DNA of 64,000 nt from Rhizobium altiplani. Its GTDB lineage: Bacteria > Pseudomonadota > Alphaproteobacteria > Rhizobiales > Rhizobiaceae. Within the stretch, counting starts at the first letter, position 1. Every line of letters begins with the position of its first letter. Where the stretch lies: assembly GCF_001542405.1 (NCBI RefSeq), contig NZ_LNCD01000101.1:1-64000 (forward strand), given 5' to 3'. This document shows, piece after piece, positions 42,285 through 50,421 of the stretch. A program made the position numbers and the translations under genes. Under the pieces are notes generated by a model, which saw only the letters and a list, made by a program, of their open reading frames with translations, was not told the DNA's origin and made no database searches.

Positions 42285-42309
42285 GGAACAATGTCTGGGG
42301 CGCAGCGTT
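42285..42309 (+). promoter_or_regulatory. EcfG consensus promoter, unit 42347-43336
   Basis: GGAAC (42285-42289), 16 bases, CGTT (42306-42309). Exact; start codon of the tiny gene 38 bases later. Confidence 0.8.
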
Positions 42310-42346
42310 CGAAGCGTGCAAGAATCTCTTATGAAAGGTTATTCAG

Positions 42347-42424
42347 ATGGGTCGAGGTATTTTACTCTGGCTTCTCGGCATCCCCCTGCCGATCGTTATC
42401 CTGCTCGTCCTCTTCATGCGGTAG
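42347..42424 (+). CDS. 25-residue membrane protein
   Basis: ATG at 42347 encodes MGRGILLWLLGIPLPIVILL then VLFMR. I recognise this as a widespread tiny membrane protein of alphaproteobacteria, with the G-I-P-L-P-I core. It lies between an exact EcfG promoter and a membrane gene whose ribosome binding site overlaps its stop codon, so it is the first gene of the unit. Too short for usual cutoffs. Confidence 0.7.
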   Translation: MGRGILLWLLGIPLPIVILLVLFMR

Positions 42425-42433
42425 GAGGCCAGA

Positions 42434-43336
42434 ATGTCTCTAAACGAAAGTAAAGTTACTGACGTTCTCCCGGTCGAGTCTTCTACGTCTGGGCTCGCCT
42501 GGGGTCCGATCATCGGTGGCGCCGTTGCTGCGACGGGAATTACACTCATTCTCCTTTTGGTAGGATCGGGAATGGGCTTGACGATGGTGTCGCCGTGGTC
42601 TGGCGAAAACAGCTCGGCTGCAACGGTCGGCGTGTCCGCAGCGATCTGGCTCGTTGTTGTTCAGTGGCTGTCTGCTGCCCTCGGAGGATATCTTACGGGG
42701 CGACTTCGAACGAAGTGGGCTGCGGCACACACCGACGAAGTTTTCTTTCGCGATACCGCCCATGGCTTTCTCAGTTGGGCTCTGGCAACGCTGTTCGTGG
42801 CAGGGTTTCTGGCGTCGTCCTTGACGTCCCTTGCCGGAGCAGGGGCGAGCGCTGTCGGCACTGCTGCCAATACGGCGGGGGTCGCAGCGGGGGCCGCGAG
42901 CGCGGTTTCGCGTGACGGAACCGATCTTTCAACGTCCTACTTCACCGACGCGCTGCTTCGCCCTCAACAAGTCACCCAGCGGGCGCGTGAAGATGATGGA
43001 GCGGCAAGCGCGGAAATCACAAGAATTCTGCTGCAAGGAGCGGCACGGGGCGAGGTGCCAGATAACGACAAAACCTATATCGCTAGCATCGTCGCAGCAC
43101 GCATCAATCTTTCTGAAGCGGATGCCCGCGCCCGGGTCGACGCAGTTCTGAAGCAGATCGAGGATGCCAAGGTCGCCAGTCAAGATGCCTTGGACAAGGC
43201 TCGGAAAGCAGCCGCCACCACTGCCCTTGTTGGCGCCCTGTCCCTATTGATTGGAGCCTTCATTTCCTCTGCTGCCGCGGCGCTGGGTGGCAGGCAGCGC
43301 GACGAGGAAGAGGACCTGGTCGCCACCCGATATTGA
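42434..43336 (+). CDS. Membrane protein, YrzE/TIGR04086-like layout
   Basis: A 300-residue protein. The N-terminal half has three helices: LAWGPIIGGAVAATGITLIL, AAIWLVVVQWLSAALGGYLT and FLSWALATLFVAGFLASSLT, with the G-R-L-R-T-K-W loop between. Residues about 160-265 are soluble and helical (ITRILLQGAARGEVPDNDKT, then ARINLSEADARARVDAV). A last helix (ALVGALSLLIGAFISSAAAA) closes it. AGGAGG precedes the ATG. Role unknown; the glycine-rich N-terminal part is common in rhizobial stress genes. Confidence 0.75.
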   Translation: MSLNESKVTDVLPVESSTSGLAWGPIIGGAVAATGITLILLLVGSGMGLTMVSPWSGENSSAATVGVSAAIWLVVVQWLSAALGGYLTGRLRTKWAAAHTDEVFFRDTAHGFLSWALATLFVAGFLASSLTSLAGAGASAVGTAANTAGVAAGAASAVSRDGTDLSTSYFTDALLRPQQVTQRAREDDGAASAEITRILLQGAARGEVPDNDKTYIASIVAARINLSEADARARVDAVLKQIEDAKVASQDALDKARKAAATTALVGALSLLIGAFISSAAAALGGRQRDEEEDLVATRY

Positions 43337-43453
43337 CCTTCAATCTCCGTTGGATCCAATTGAGAAAGTGTGCCGCCAAGCACGCTTTCTCGGTATACCA
43401 GATCGCAGGTGCTGTCCGGGAAAGAAAGTCGCTGGCGAGAGGGACCATGCGGA

Positions 43454-43483
43454 AAGGCCCGCGGCCAATCAACCGCAGGCCTT
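43454..43483 (-). terminator. Hairpin after DUF2171 gene
   Basis: An 11-bp imperfect stem (AAGGCCNGCGG type, one mismatch) with an eight-base loop, five bases after the DUF2171 stop on the minus strand, followed by TCC. Confidence 0.5.
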
Positions 43484-43488
43484 GTTGC

Positions 43489-43728
43489 TTAGTTCGGCAG
43501 ATGCGTCCACTTGGAGCGCACGTCGGATGCGGTCATTGAAAGATGAACCTGTGCGTCGACGTGGTCGACCCACTCCAGGGGAATGAGATGGTGATGTTCT
43601 CCGTCTGGAGAATCCGACTTCGTGAGTTTGATGCTCTCGCTTCCCTCGAGATAATCTACCGTTCCGATATGCTGGCCGTCGGCAGATTTGACTTCCATGT
43701 GGTCTTTGATGTCGCTGGCTGAAATCAT
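43489..43728 (-). CDS. DUF2171-domain protein
   Basis: A 79-residue PRC-barrel-like protein: ISASDIKDHMEVKSADGQHI, GTVDYLEGSESIKLTKSD and HHHLIPLEWVDHVDAQVHLS. This is the complete DUF2171 form, a small beta barrel of unknown function common in rhizobia. GGAG precedes the ATG. The promoter at 43762 lies 34 bases upstream. Confidence 0.92.
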   Translation of the reverse strand: MISASDIKDHMEVKSADGQHIGTVDYLEGSESIKLTKSDSPDGEHHHLIPLEWVDHVDAQVHLSMTASDVRSKWTHLPN

Positions 43729-43761
43729 GACTATAATCTCCTTTGTTGGACTGAAGTCTCC

Positions 43762-43786
43762 AACTCGAGATGGTCCAAATGGTTCC
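43762..43786 (-). promoter_or_regulatory. EcfG-like promoter, DUF2171 gene
   Basis: Minus strand GGAAC (43786-43782), 16 bases, AGTT (43765-43762). Confidence 0.6.
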
Positions 43787-43836
43787 GCCCTTTGCAGGGG
43801 ATGCTCCAGCCTGTTTAGTCTGGATACTTGGAAGAT

Positions 43837-44433
43837 TCAGCGCAGGTCTGGATCCGTCGCATCCATCAACCATTCTTCAGTTCGCATGATTTCGACCTGT
43901 ACCGAGAAGCGATCTCCCAGTAATTGCAGGGAAGCGTCATGCGTGTCGTCCGCGCTGCTGCAAACGGCATCCTTCAGCAAGATCACACGATATCCAAGGT
44001 CGATCGCGCCAAGGGCCGCAGCTAGGACGCATATATCCGTCTCGCCGCCACTCAATACGATGGTCCCGACTTCCTCGCTGCCAAGCGCGGAGTGAAGGCG
44101 GCCGTCGACCCAGGGAGAATAGAGAAACTTGTCGAATATACGGGCCGGTGGAACGAGAGCATGCAAGGAAGAAACAAGCGCAATCATTTCAGGCGCTAGC
44201 CGATCTGTCGTCATCATGGGCCACTTTTCATAGTAGGCCTTCCACATCCCCGGCATGACTTCCGCATTTCGTGGTGGAATGAATCGCGTGAAAATCGTGC
44301 GCTTGGGAAAGCGGGATGCAACCTCGACCACTTCCGGTGAAACAGTCTTCATCCATGGCACCTGCCATGGAGTGTCTTCTGCAAACATGCGCTGCATATC
44401 AATACAAAGATGAATCCACCGCTCCACGCGCAT
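43837..44433 (-). CDS. Cysteine hydrolase, isochorismatase family
   Basis: A 198-residue protein. The catalytic Asp is in HLCIDMQRMFAEDTPW, the Lys in RIFDKFLYSPW, and the nucleophile Cys in VLSGGETDICVLAAALGAID. Family members hydrolyse isochorismate, nicotinamide or other amides; the substrate here is unknown. The frame opens at 44496, but the ATG at 44433 follows the topoisomerase stop directly and has a GGGACG-type site, so the two genes are coupled. Confidence 0.88.
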   Translation of the reverse strand: MRVERWIHLCIDMQRMFAEDTPWQVPWMKTVSPEVVEVASRFPKRTIFTRFIPPRNAEVMPGMWKAYYEKWPMMTTDRLAPEMIALVSSLHALVPPARIFDKFLYSPWVDGRLHSALGSEEVGTIVLSGGETDICVLAAALGAIDLGYRVILLKDAVCSSADDTHDASLQLLGDRFSVQVEIMRTEEWLMDATDPDLR

Positions 44434-44435
44434 TT

Positions 44436-45533
44436 CTATTCGTCCCGCTGTGACTTGAGCCAATGCAAGACAGCGCTTTCCTCCTCGTCCATCCACCTGA
44501 GCAACCGCTGGCTGGTCGTCTTGCGTCTGAGCACGTCACCCAGTCGACCAGCGCGAAAATCGCTGAATACGGCAGGATGGATATAGGAGGACCTGCAGAC
44601 GGCCCTGGTGTTGACCAGCTTGGCGGCGACCAGATCGATCGCCTCGTTCATCTGCAAAACAACTGCCCGCTCTGAGCTTGCGGTATCGAGCGGCGCCAAC
44701 GCCGCGACCGCCAGGCAGGTGGCCCCCCATGTTCGAAACTGGCGCGACGTGAATTCATCACCCGCGACCTCCCTGATATAGGCGTTCACGTCCTGGGAGG
44801 AAATTTGCCGGCAATCACCATTCTCGCAGATGTACTTGAACAGCTGCTGACCGGGGAGCTCCTGCAGTCGACGGATGACGTTGGCGATCCGGCGGTCCGA
44901 ATGGGCGAGGTTCCACTCCTTGCCTGACTTGCCCTTGAAGCGAAATCTTACGGTCGCACCCTCGATCTTGACATGCCGATTGCGCAGGGTCGTCAATCCG
45001 TAGGACTTGTTTGTCTCAGCGTAGCCGGCGTTACCGATGCGGATATAGAGATTGTCGAGCATCCACACGACGGTTGCGAGTGCCTTGTCAATGGTCAGGC
45101 CGCGCGCACGCAGGTCGGTATCAACGCGCTCGCGAATATCGGGAATCCGCATGCCAAAGTCGGCCAACCTGTCAAATTTTGCGCGTTCGCGCTCGGCCTT
45201 CCACTCAGGATGATATCGGTACTGTTTGCGTCCACGCGTATCGATACCAACCGCCTGCAGATGCGATCGAGCATCGGGCGAAATGATGACATCGCGATAA
45301 GCGGGCGGAATCGCCAGCCCGTTCAGGCGGGCGATCTCCTCTTTATCCGTCAGGCGGCGCCCGTCCGGGGCGTAGTAGAGAAAGCCGTTCTTGCCGCGCT
45401 TGCGCTTAATCCCCGCCTCCAGGCTGGAAAGATAAATAAGGCCAGTTGAAAGTTTGGCTTCCGCAACGACCGCGGCGATCGCATTTTTGGAGAGCATCGT
45501 TGTCATGGTCACGAAACACCGAACGAGGGTCAT
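44436..45533 (-). CDS. DNA topoisomerase IB
   Basis: A 365-residue poxvirus-type topoisomerase IB. It has GIKRKRGKNGFLYYAPDG and LAIPPAYRDVIISPDARSHL at the N-terminus, RKQYRYHPEW, the catalytic core FKGKSGKEWNLAHSDRRIAN, and the active-site Tyr in CRSSYIHPAV. It relaxes supercoils through a 3'-phosphotyrosyl intermediate. Bacterial copies often sit in stress islands. The start is uncertain: ATG 45533 has AAAGGA nearby; ATG 45506 and 45497 lack ribosome binding sites. Followed directly by the cysteine hydrolase. Confidence 0.92.
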   Translation of the reverse strand: MTLVRCFVTMTTMLSKNAIAAVVAEAKLSTGLIYLSSLEAGIKRKRGKNGFLYYAPDGRRLTDKEEIARLNGLAIPPAYRDVIISPDARSHLQAVGIDTRGRKQYRYHPEWKAERERAKFDRLADFGMRIPDIRERVDTDLRARGLTIDKALATVVWMLDNLYIRIGNAGYAETNKSYGLTTLRNRHVKIEGATVRFRFKGKSGKEWNLAHSDRRIANVIRRLQELPGQQLFKYICENGDCRQISSQDVNAYIREVAGDEFTSRQFRTWGATCLAVAALAPLDTASSERAVVLQMNEAIDLVAAKLVNTRAVCRSSYIHPAVFSDFRAGRLGDVLRRKTTSQRLLRWMDEEESAVLHWLKSQRDE

Positions 45534-45544
45534 AGTTCCTTTCG

Positions 45545-45569
45545 GGAACATCCGCGCAAGCTTTGAGTT
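45545..45569 (+). promoter_or_regulatory. EcfG-like promoter, DUF892 gene
   Basis: GGAAC (45545-45549), 16 bases, AGTT (45566-45569); start codon at 45603. Confidence 0.6.
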
Positions 45570-45602
45570 TGGGCAGCGCAAACTCGACTTTCGGAGGACA
45601 TG

Positions 45603-46094
45603 ATGGCTACTCAAAAGACACTGGACGATCTCTTCCTGGACACGCTGAAGGATATCTACTACGCGGAAAAGCAGATCCTGAAGACGCTACCGAAAATGGC
45701 GCGCGCTGCCCAGTCGCAGGAAGGCAAAGCTGGGTTTCTCCAACATCGCGACGAGACCCAGGGGCAAATCGAGCGCCTAGAGCAGGTATTTGAGATTATT
45801 GGCAAGCCTGCCCGTGGCAAGACCTGTGAGGCGATACAAGGTATCATCTCAGAGGGCGAGGAGATCATTGAAGAATTCAACGGGTCTCCAGCATTGGATG
45901 CCGGCCTGATTTCCGCCGCGCAGGCCGTCGAGCACTACGAAATCGCCCGCTATGGCACACTGATCGCCTGGGCCAATCAGCTCGGTCTGAGGGATGCAAT
46001 CCCGTTGCTGAAGCAGAGCCTTGCAGAGGAAGAAGCGACCGACAAGAAACTGACACAGCTCGCCATGGCAGCAGCCAACGCAAAGGCAGCCTAG
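45603..46094 (+). CDS. Ferritin-like DUF892 (YciF-type) protein
   Basis: A 163-residue four-helix protein: KTLDDLFLDTLKDIYYAEKQ, LKTLPKMARAAQSQEGKAGF, HRDETQGQIERLEQVFEIIG, QAVEHYEIARYGTLIAWANQ and LAEEEATDKKLTQLAM. The E-x-x-H and E-H-Y-E pairs are the di-iron ligands of the YciF/DUF892 family. These are stress-induced ferritin-like proteins. GGAGG lies before a double ATG; the second at 45603 gives better spacing. A strong hairpin follows. Confidence 0.93.
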   Translation: MATQKTLDDLFLDTLKDIYYAEKQILKTLPKMARAAQSQEGKAGFLQHRDETQGQIERLEQVFEIIGKPARGKTCEAIQGIISEGEEIIEEFNGSPALDAGLISAAQAVEHYEIARYGTLIAWANQLGLRDAIPLLKQSLAEEEATDKKLTQLAMAAANAKAA

Positions 46095-46102
46095 GCACGG
46101 TC

Positions 46103-46132
46103 AGCTCGGCCGATCTCGTATGCGGCCGAGCT
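46103..46132 (+). terminator. Hairpin terminator after DUF892 gene
   Basis: A perfect 10-bp stem AGCTCGGCCG/CGGCCGAGCT, ten-base loop, followed by TTCCTC, eight bases after the stop codon. Confidence 0.75.
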
Positions 46133-46165
46133 TTCCTCAAAGCTTGCAGAAACAGGAATGAAAAG

Positions 46166-46384
46166 ATGCCATATGTTGCATCCCCGAGCTATTGTGACGA
46201 TGCGCAAGCGCGAGAGGCAAACCTCATCCAGTGTCTCCTGCCCGCAAAGCGGTTTCTGGATGAGACGTCACATGCGTCCGAGACCGAAAGGATTGCGAAT
46301 CTCGTTGCATCCGCAGTTAGCGCCGGGTGGGAAGAGGACGAGGTTCGCAAAGCACTCAACGCCACAAATGCACACTCGCGTTAG
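46166..46384 (+). CDS. Small helical protein of unknown function
   Basis: A 72-residue protein: MPYVASPSYCDDAQAREANL, then PAKRFLDETSHASETERIAN and LVASAVSAGWEEDEVRKALN. The last helix recalls the C-terminal helix of the W-x3-IxLF small proteins, but the Trp-Cys part is missing. AGGAATG precedes the ATG. No family recognised. Confidence 0.6.
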   Translation: MPYVASPSYCDDAQAREANLIQCLLPAKRFLDETSHASETERIANLVASAVSAGWEEDEVRKALNATNAHSR

Positions 46385-46588
46385 GCTTCAACCGACACCC
46401 AAGAGTTCGCAACGAGTGGATTGGTGCCGACGTCGACGAAGACGCTATAAGGTGCTGTCAAAGCGCTCTTAGGGTTTCCAGCAGTCAGCGCATGTCACTC
46501 CAGGACCTGGCCTCGTCTCTCCAGCCCTTACGTGGCCGTCATCAAGCGCGGTGGAGGACCAAGCTTCACTGCCAGGAAGGTTAGGACC

Positions 46589-46825
46589 ATGAAACGATTT
46601 TTCTTCAACATCCGAGAGGGCGACGACCTTATCGAGGATCCAGATGGCACTCTTCTTTCGGATCTCACCAGTGCAATTTCGGAAGCGAATGGCGCTGCTC
46701 GAGAATTGCTTGCAGCGGAAATCAGAAATGGAGGGTCGGCCGACGGGCGCAGCATCGAGATTGTCGATGAAACACGCACCGTCGTGGCCGTGATAGCGCT
46801 ACGCTCGATCGTGGCGGGCCAATGA
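46589..46825 (+). CDS. DUF6894-type small protein
   Basis: A 78-residue protein that fits the DUF6894 family well: MKRFFFNIREGDDLIEDPDG, then LLSDLTSAISEANGAARELL and GRSIEIVDETRTVVAVIALR. The D-P-D-G-x-x-L-x-D-L motif is the family's key. The frame is open from 46532, but the ATG at 46589 matches the family N-terminus. Second copy in the window after 2461-2712. Function unknown. Confidence 0.85.
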   Translation: MKRFFFNIREGDDLIEDPDGTLLSDLTSAISEANGAARELLAAEIRNGGSADGRSIEIVDETRTVVAVIALRSIVAGQ

Positions 46826-46930
46826 GCATCCTTATCCCAGCTTTCCCTCAAAAATGCTGGACTGTATCATCCGCCGCCAACAGCCCAAGGGACAATCGCC
46901 CGATGAAAGACGATCGTCAAAAGAGCCGTG

Positions 46931-47788
46931 CTACGCGAAAAAGAGCCTGAGGGAGGCGGCCAATGCCTGCGGATTTTCTTCAGCGACATGGTGGCCGCTG
47001 TCCAGCGGATGGCCCTGTACATCGTTTGCCCACGAGCGCCAGATCTGCAAAGGGTCTCCGAAGTGATCGACGAGATCATCGAAACGTGACCACAGGCACA
47101 GCAACGGGCACTGGATTTTCCGGCCATGCTTTCGATCCTCGACGTCATGTTTCCAGTCGACCGTCAGCCCCGCACGATAGTCTTCGACCATACCATGGAT
47201 GACCACCGGGTTCGTGAGTGCCGAAACGACGTCGTCATAGGCTTCCTTGCCCATGGGGCCAGGTTTGATCGCGTCATACCAACCCAAAGGATTGGCATTT
47301 ATCGCTGCCTCCGGCTTGAGTTCTTGAGAGAAGAAGAACCAGTGATACCAATCGCGGGCAAAGCGCCAGTCCATGCGCTCGAGATGGTCGATGATCGGAA
47401 TGCTATCGATGACCGCTAGCCTTTTCACCGCCAAAGGATGGTCCATCGCGAGCCGAAACGCGACGTAGCTACCGCGATCGTGCCCGGCAACGGAGAATGT
47501 GTGGTATCCGAGGGTCCGCATCAGTTCCAGACAATCCATAGCCTTTTCTCGCTTAGACGAGGCATGGCTGTCAGGCGAATCCTGCGGTTGGAAGGATTTC
47601 CCGAATCCTCGCAGGTCGGGGCAGACGATCGTATAGTATGGAGAAAGAAGGTCTGCCACGGTCGCCCAGGTCATGTGAGTGCGCGGATGTCCATGCAACA
47701 GCAGCAAGGGTGGACCGGAGCCACCGTGGCGGACCCGCAGTTGCCCTGGCCCGACATCGACTGTTTTTAACTCAAAGCCGCAAAACAC
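46931..47788 (-). CDS. Alpha/beta hydrolase, haloacetate-dehalogenase-like
   Basis: A 285-residue alpha/beta hydrolase. The oxyanion region is LLLLHGHPRTHMTWATVADL, the nucleophile is Asp in FSVAGHDRGSYVAF (as in haloacetate and fluoroacetate dehalogenases rather than Ser esterases), and the catalytic His is in LDSGHHVAEENPQAL. WYHWFFFSQ resembles the halide-pocket region. It could therefore hydrolyse haloacids or epoxides; the substrate is not proven. The start is a GTG without a clear ribosome binding site. Confidence 0.85.
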   Translation of the reverse strand: MFCGFELKTVDVGPGQLRVRHGGSGPPLLLLHGHPRTHMTWATVADLLSPYYTIVCPDLRGFGKSFQPQDSPDSHASSKREKAMDCLELMRTLGYHTFSVAGHDRGSYVAFRLAMDHPLAVKRLAVIDSIPIIDHLERMDWRFARDWYHWFFFSQELKPEAAINANPLGWYDAIKPGPMGKEAYDDVVSALTNPVVIHGMVEDYRAGLTVDWKHDVEDRKHGRKIQCPLLCLWSRFDDLVDHFGDPLQIWRSWANDVQGHPLDSGHHVAEENPQALAASLRLFFA

Positions 47789-48127
47789 GTTCGTTTGGCT
47801 CCATCATTGACCACGTCAGCCGTGACATTGACCGCCAAAAGCAGGTCAACTTCGGCTTCCCGAAAATTGCTCCGAACTTCGACACAATACGGATCTGTCT
47901 TGCATGTCAGTGGAACCGATGATCGCAAATGAGTGTTGCACTTTGGAGCGCGCGCCGTGTCAACCGGACGCGACAGGGATGGTGAACATGGTGATTTTTC
48001 CGGTTTCTCACCATGGCCAACGAATTGGCAGGCGAGCACCCTACCTGTCCGGCAGCGCGCTTGCCATGGACTGATCGACGGTCGTTTTCCGGGTTGCTTG
48101 CGCGCGTCTCAACTCTCGTGTTGCGTC
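47789..48127. other. Gap with an isolated EcfG-like box on the plus strand
   Basis: GGAAC (47912-47916), 17 bases, TGTT (47934-47937) reads on the plus strand, where no clear gene follows. A 31-codon open frame starting MVNMVIFPVSHHG (47979-48074) has AGGG only at close range. May be chance. Confidence 0.35.
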
Positions 48128-48934
48128 TCAATCTTCAGGCTCATCATGTTTGTTGGCCGTTCCAGGTGCGGCGATTTTCGCGTGCCGCTCTGCGAGCATT
48201 GCAGAGGGCGTGACATTCGCCATCGCGGCTTGAAACTTGTTTTTCCAGCCTGCGACGACGTCCGCTTCTCCATCCATCATCGCGTCAAAGCCGACCTTGG
48301 CGACATCTTGTGGGTCATCCTTCACCGCTTGACCAACTTCGGTATCGAGCATGTCCGCCCGCTCGAAAAAGCGCGTATCCGTCGGGCCAGGCATCAGGCA
48401 GGTGACGGTTATGCCAGTGTCTTGCAACTCGTTGCGCAATGCGAAGGAAAAGCTGTTCAGAAATGCTTTGGAACCGTTGTACACCGCCTGATAACTTCCC
48501 GGAATAAATCCCGCAATCGAGCCGGTAATCAGTATTCGACCGCTCCCACGCGTTCGCATCTGACGTCCAAGTTGCTGGACCAGGTAGACCGTGCCGACGA
48601 CGTTGGTGTCGATGACCTGGCGAGCTTCCAAGAAGTCCTGGTCTAGAAAGGCCTTGCCTAAACCCCGCCCGGCATTGGCCATCAGGAGATCAACTGAACG
48701 ACCGTCAGCTTCAACTGCCTCGTAGAGACGATCGACACCTTCAATTGTCGCAAGATCGACATTAAGCGCATCAACCGCCACTCCGAAATCCCGGAGATGC
48801 GCGCCCATCTCATCGATCTCCGCTTCATCGGCTGCGACGATCAGATCATAGCCTTTCGACGCGGCGATACGCGCAAGTTCCAATCCTATTCCGTTCGACG
48901 CTCCTGTCACAACTGCCAATCCCGCACTTGCCAT
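48128..48934 (-). CDS. SDR-family oxidoreductase
   Basis: A 268-residue short-chain dehydrogenase. Motifs: VVTGASNGIGLELARIAASK, VDLLMANAGRGLGKAF, the catalytic set ILITGSIAGFIPGSYQAVYN then GSKAF, and CLMPGPTDTRFFERA. The extended C-terminus (about residues 230-268, ending NKHDEPED) is longer than the minimal fold. The ATG at 48934 has AAGGAG upstream and lies 16 bases after the alcohol dehydrogenase stop, so both belong to one operon. Substrate unknown. Confidence 0.9.
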   Translation of the reverse strand: MASAGLAVVTGASNGIGLELARIAASKGYDLIVAADEAEIDEMGAHLRDFGVAVDALNVDLATIEGVDRLYEAVEADGRSVDLLMANAGRGLGKAFLDQDFLEARQVIDTNVVGTVYLVQQLGRQMRTRGSGRILITGSIAGFIPGSYQAVYNGSKAFLNSFSFALRNELQDTGITVTCLMPGPTDTRFFERADMLDTEVGQAVKDDPQDVAKVGFDAMMDGEADVVAGWKNKFQAAMANVTPSAMLAERHAKIAAPGTANKHDEPED

Positions 48935-48950
48935 TGCGCAACTCCTTCGT

Positions 48951-50120
48951 TCAGGGCTTGAGGACAACCTTGATGCAGCCGTCCTGCTTGTCTCGAAACG
49001 TCTTGTACAGCTCAGGCCCATCTTCCAGGCCCGCACGATGTGTGATGATGAACGAAGGATCGATTTCGCCCTTTTCGATGCGCTCCATGAGGAGCGGCAA
49101 ATAGCGTTGGACAGGTGTCTGCGCCATTCGAAAGGTCAAGCCGCGGTTGATCGCCGATCCCATGGGAATCTTGTCCAGAAAACCGCCATACACTCCAACG
49201 ATCGAGACAATGCCGAAATTGCGGCAGCATTGAATAGCCTGTCTCAAAACATGCGGGCGATCCGTCCCCATGAAGGCCGCTACCTTGATGCGGTCTATGC
49301 GAGAGTCCCAGCTGGCGGATGGATCTGCCTCCGTTCCCACGGCATCGATGCAGGCATCCGCTCCTCGTCCGCCCGTCAGGTCCATGATCTGGTCATAGAT
49401 GTCGTGATCGCGGAAATCGAGCGTGATGGCGCCGGACTGCTTTGCCAGGCCCAGGCGTTCCGCCACGGTATCGATGGCAATGACACATTCCGCACCCAGC
49501 AAAAAGGCGGACTTGATCGCCATCTGACCGACGGGGCCGCAGCCCCAGATCGCGATGGTATCGCCTGGCTTTATATCGCAGAAGTCGGCGGCCATATAGC
49601 CGGTGGGGAAAATGTCGGATAGGAACAGGACCTGCTCGTCACTAAGGCCGTCAGGAACCTTGATAGGACCGACATCCGCGTAAGGCACCCTCAGATATTC
49701 TGCCTGACCACCGCTGTAACCGCCGAGCATATGTGAGTAGCCGAACAGGCCGGCGGGCGAGCTTCCCCAAAGTTTTCTCGCCCGATCAGCGTTTGGGTTC
49801 GATCGCTCGCAGCCGGAGAAAAAGCCCCGCTTGCAGAAAAAGCATTCACCGCAGGAAATCGTGAAGGGAACGACAACGCGGTCCCCCACCTTCAGTTTGT
49901 GGTTGTCGCTTCCCACCTCAACGACTTCTCCCATGGTTTCATGACCCATAACGTCGCCTGCATGCATGTCCGGAATGATGCCGTTGAAGAGATGGAGATC
50001 TGATCCGCAAATTGCGCAGGCGGTGACTTTTATGATGGCGTCGCGGCTGTCCTCGATCCCCGGATCTGGAACCGACTCGCATCGAATGTCGTGCTTGCCG
50101 TGCCAAGTGAGGGCTTTCAT
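48951..50120 (-). CDS. Zinc-dependent alcohol dehydrogenase
   Basis: A 389-residue medium-chain dehydrogenase. Catalytic zinc ligands lie in ACAICGSDLHLFNG and DVMGHETMGEVVEVGSD; the structural zinc site is CGECFFCKRGFFSGC. The nucleotide fold has TIAIWGCGPVGQMAIKSAFL. An insert around residues 115-150 (KLWGSSPAGLFGYSHMLGGY) is like that of glutathione-independent formaldehyde dehydrogenases and other Zn-ADH of that branch. AGGGGAATTG precedes the ATG at 50120. First gene of a unit with the SDR, under the promoter at 50189. Confidence 0.92.
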   Translation of the reverse strand: MKALTWHGKHDIRCESVPDPGIEDSRDAIIKVTACAICGSDLHLFNGIIPDMHAGDVMGHETMGEVVEVGSDNHKLKVGDRVVVPFTISCGECFFCKRGFFSGCERSNPNADRARKLWGSSPAGLFGYSHMLGGYSGGQAEYLRVPYADVGPIKVPDGLSDEQVLFLSDIFPTGYMAADFCDIKPGDTIAIWGCGPVGQMAIKSAFLLGAECVIAIDTVAERLGLAKQSGAITLDFRDHDIYDQIMDLTGGRGADACIDAVGTEADPSASWDSRIDRIKVAAFMGTDRPHVLRQAIQCCRNFGIVSIVGVYGGFLDKIPMGSAINRGLTFRMAQTPVQRYLPLLMERIEKGEIDPSFIITHRAGLEDGPELYKTFRDKQDGCIKVVLKP

Positions 50121-50188
50121 GCAATTCCCCTTTTCACAGATCAATTCTGGATGAGATTTGGGACCGGTCGCTTGCAACGTTCGGGCAA

Positions 50189-50213
50189 AACCTTGATCGA
50201 CGCCCGATGTTCC
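50189..50213 (-). promoter_or_regulatory. EcfG-like promoter, ADH-SDR operon
   Basis: Minus strand GGAAC (50213-50209), 16 bases, GGTT (50192-50189); start codon at 50120. Confidence 0.55.
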
Positions 50214-50363
50214 AGGACGGTTCGCGATTGCGCGGTTTTTCGGAAAAGCGACGGTCAACGAGGAAGCCCGGCGCCCACGCGACGTGGAGAATTCATCTGA
50301 TTGACCTTCGTCGAAAACGCTCCCTCCACGCTTACTCGAACGAACGACGCTTGGAGCAACTCA

Positions 50364-50388
50364 GGAACCCTTCCCTCCCAGAAAGGTT
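50364..50388 (+). promoter_or_regulatory. EcfG-like promoter, GSP39-like gene
   Basis: GGAAC (50364-50368), 16 bases, GGTT (50385-50388). It ends four bases before the ATG at 50392, so the start must lie further down, at the GTG 50422. Confidence 0.6.
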
Positions 50389-50421
50389 TGGATGCCAGGA
50401 CGACCAACGCGGAGTGATAAG

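Noticed and set aside
46166..46384. Fourth member of the W-x3-IxLF small family
   Set aside because: Only the last helix resembles the others; the Trp-Cys segment is missing.
47933..48646. 237-codon plus-strand open frame
   Set aside because: It is antisense to the SDR gene at 48128-48934, whose motifs are clear.
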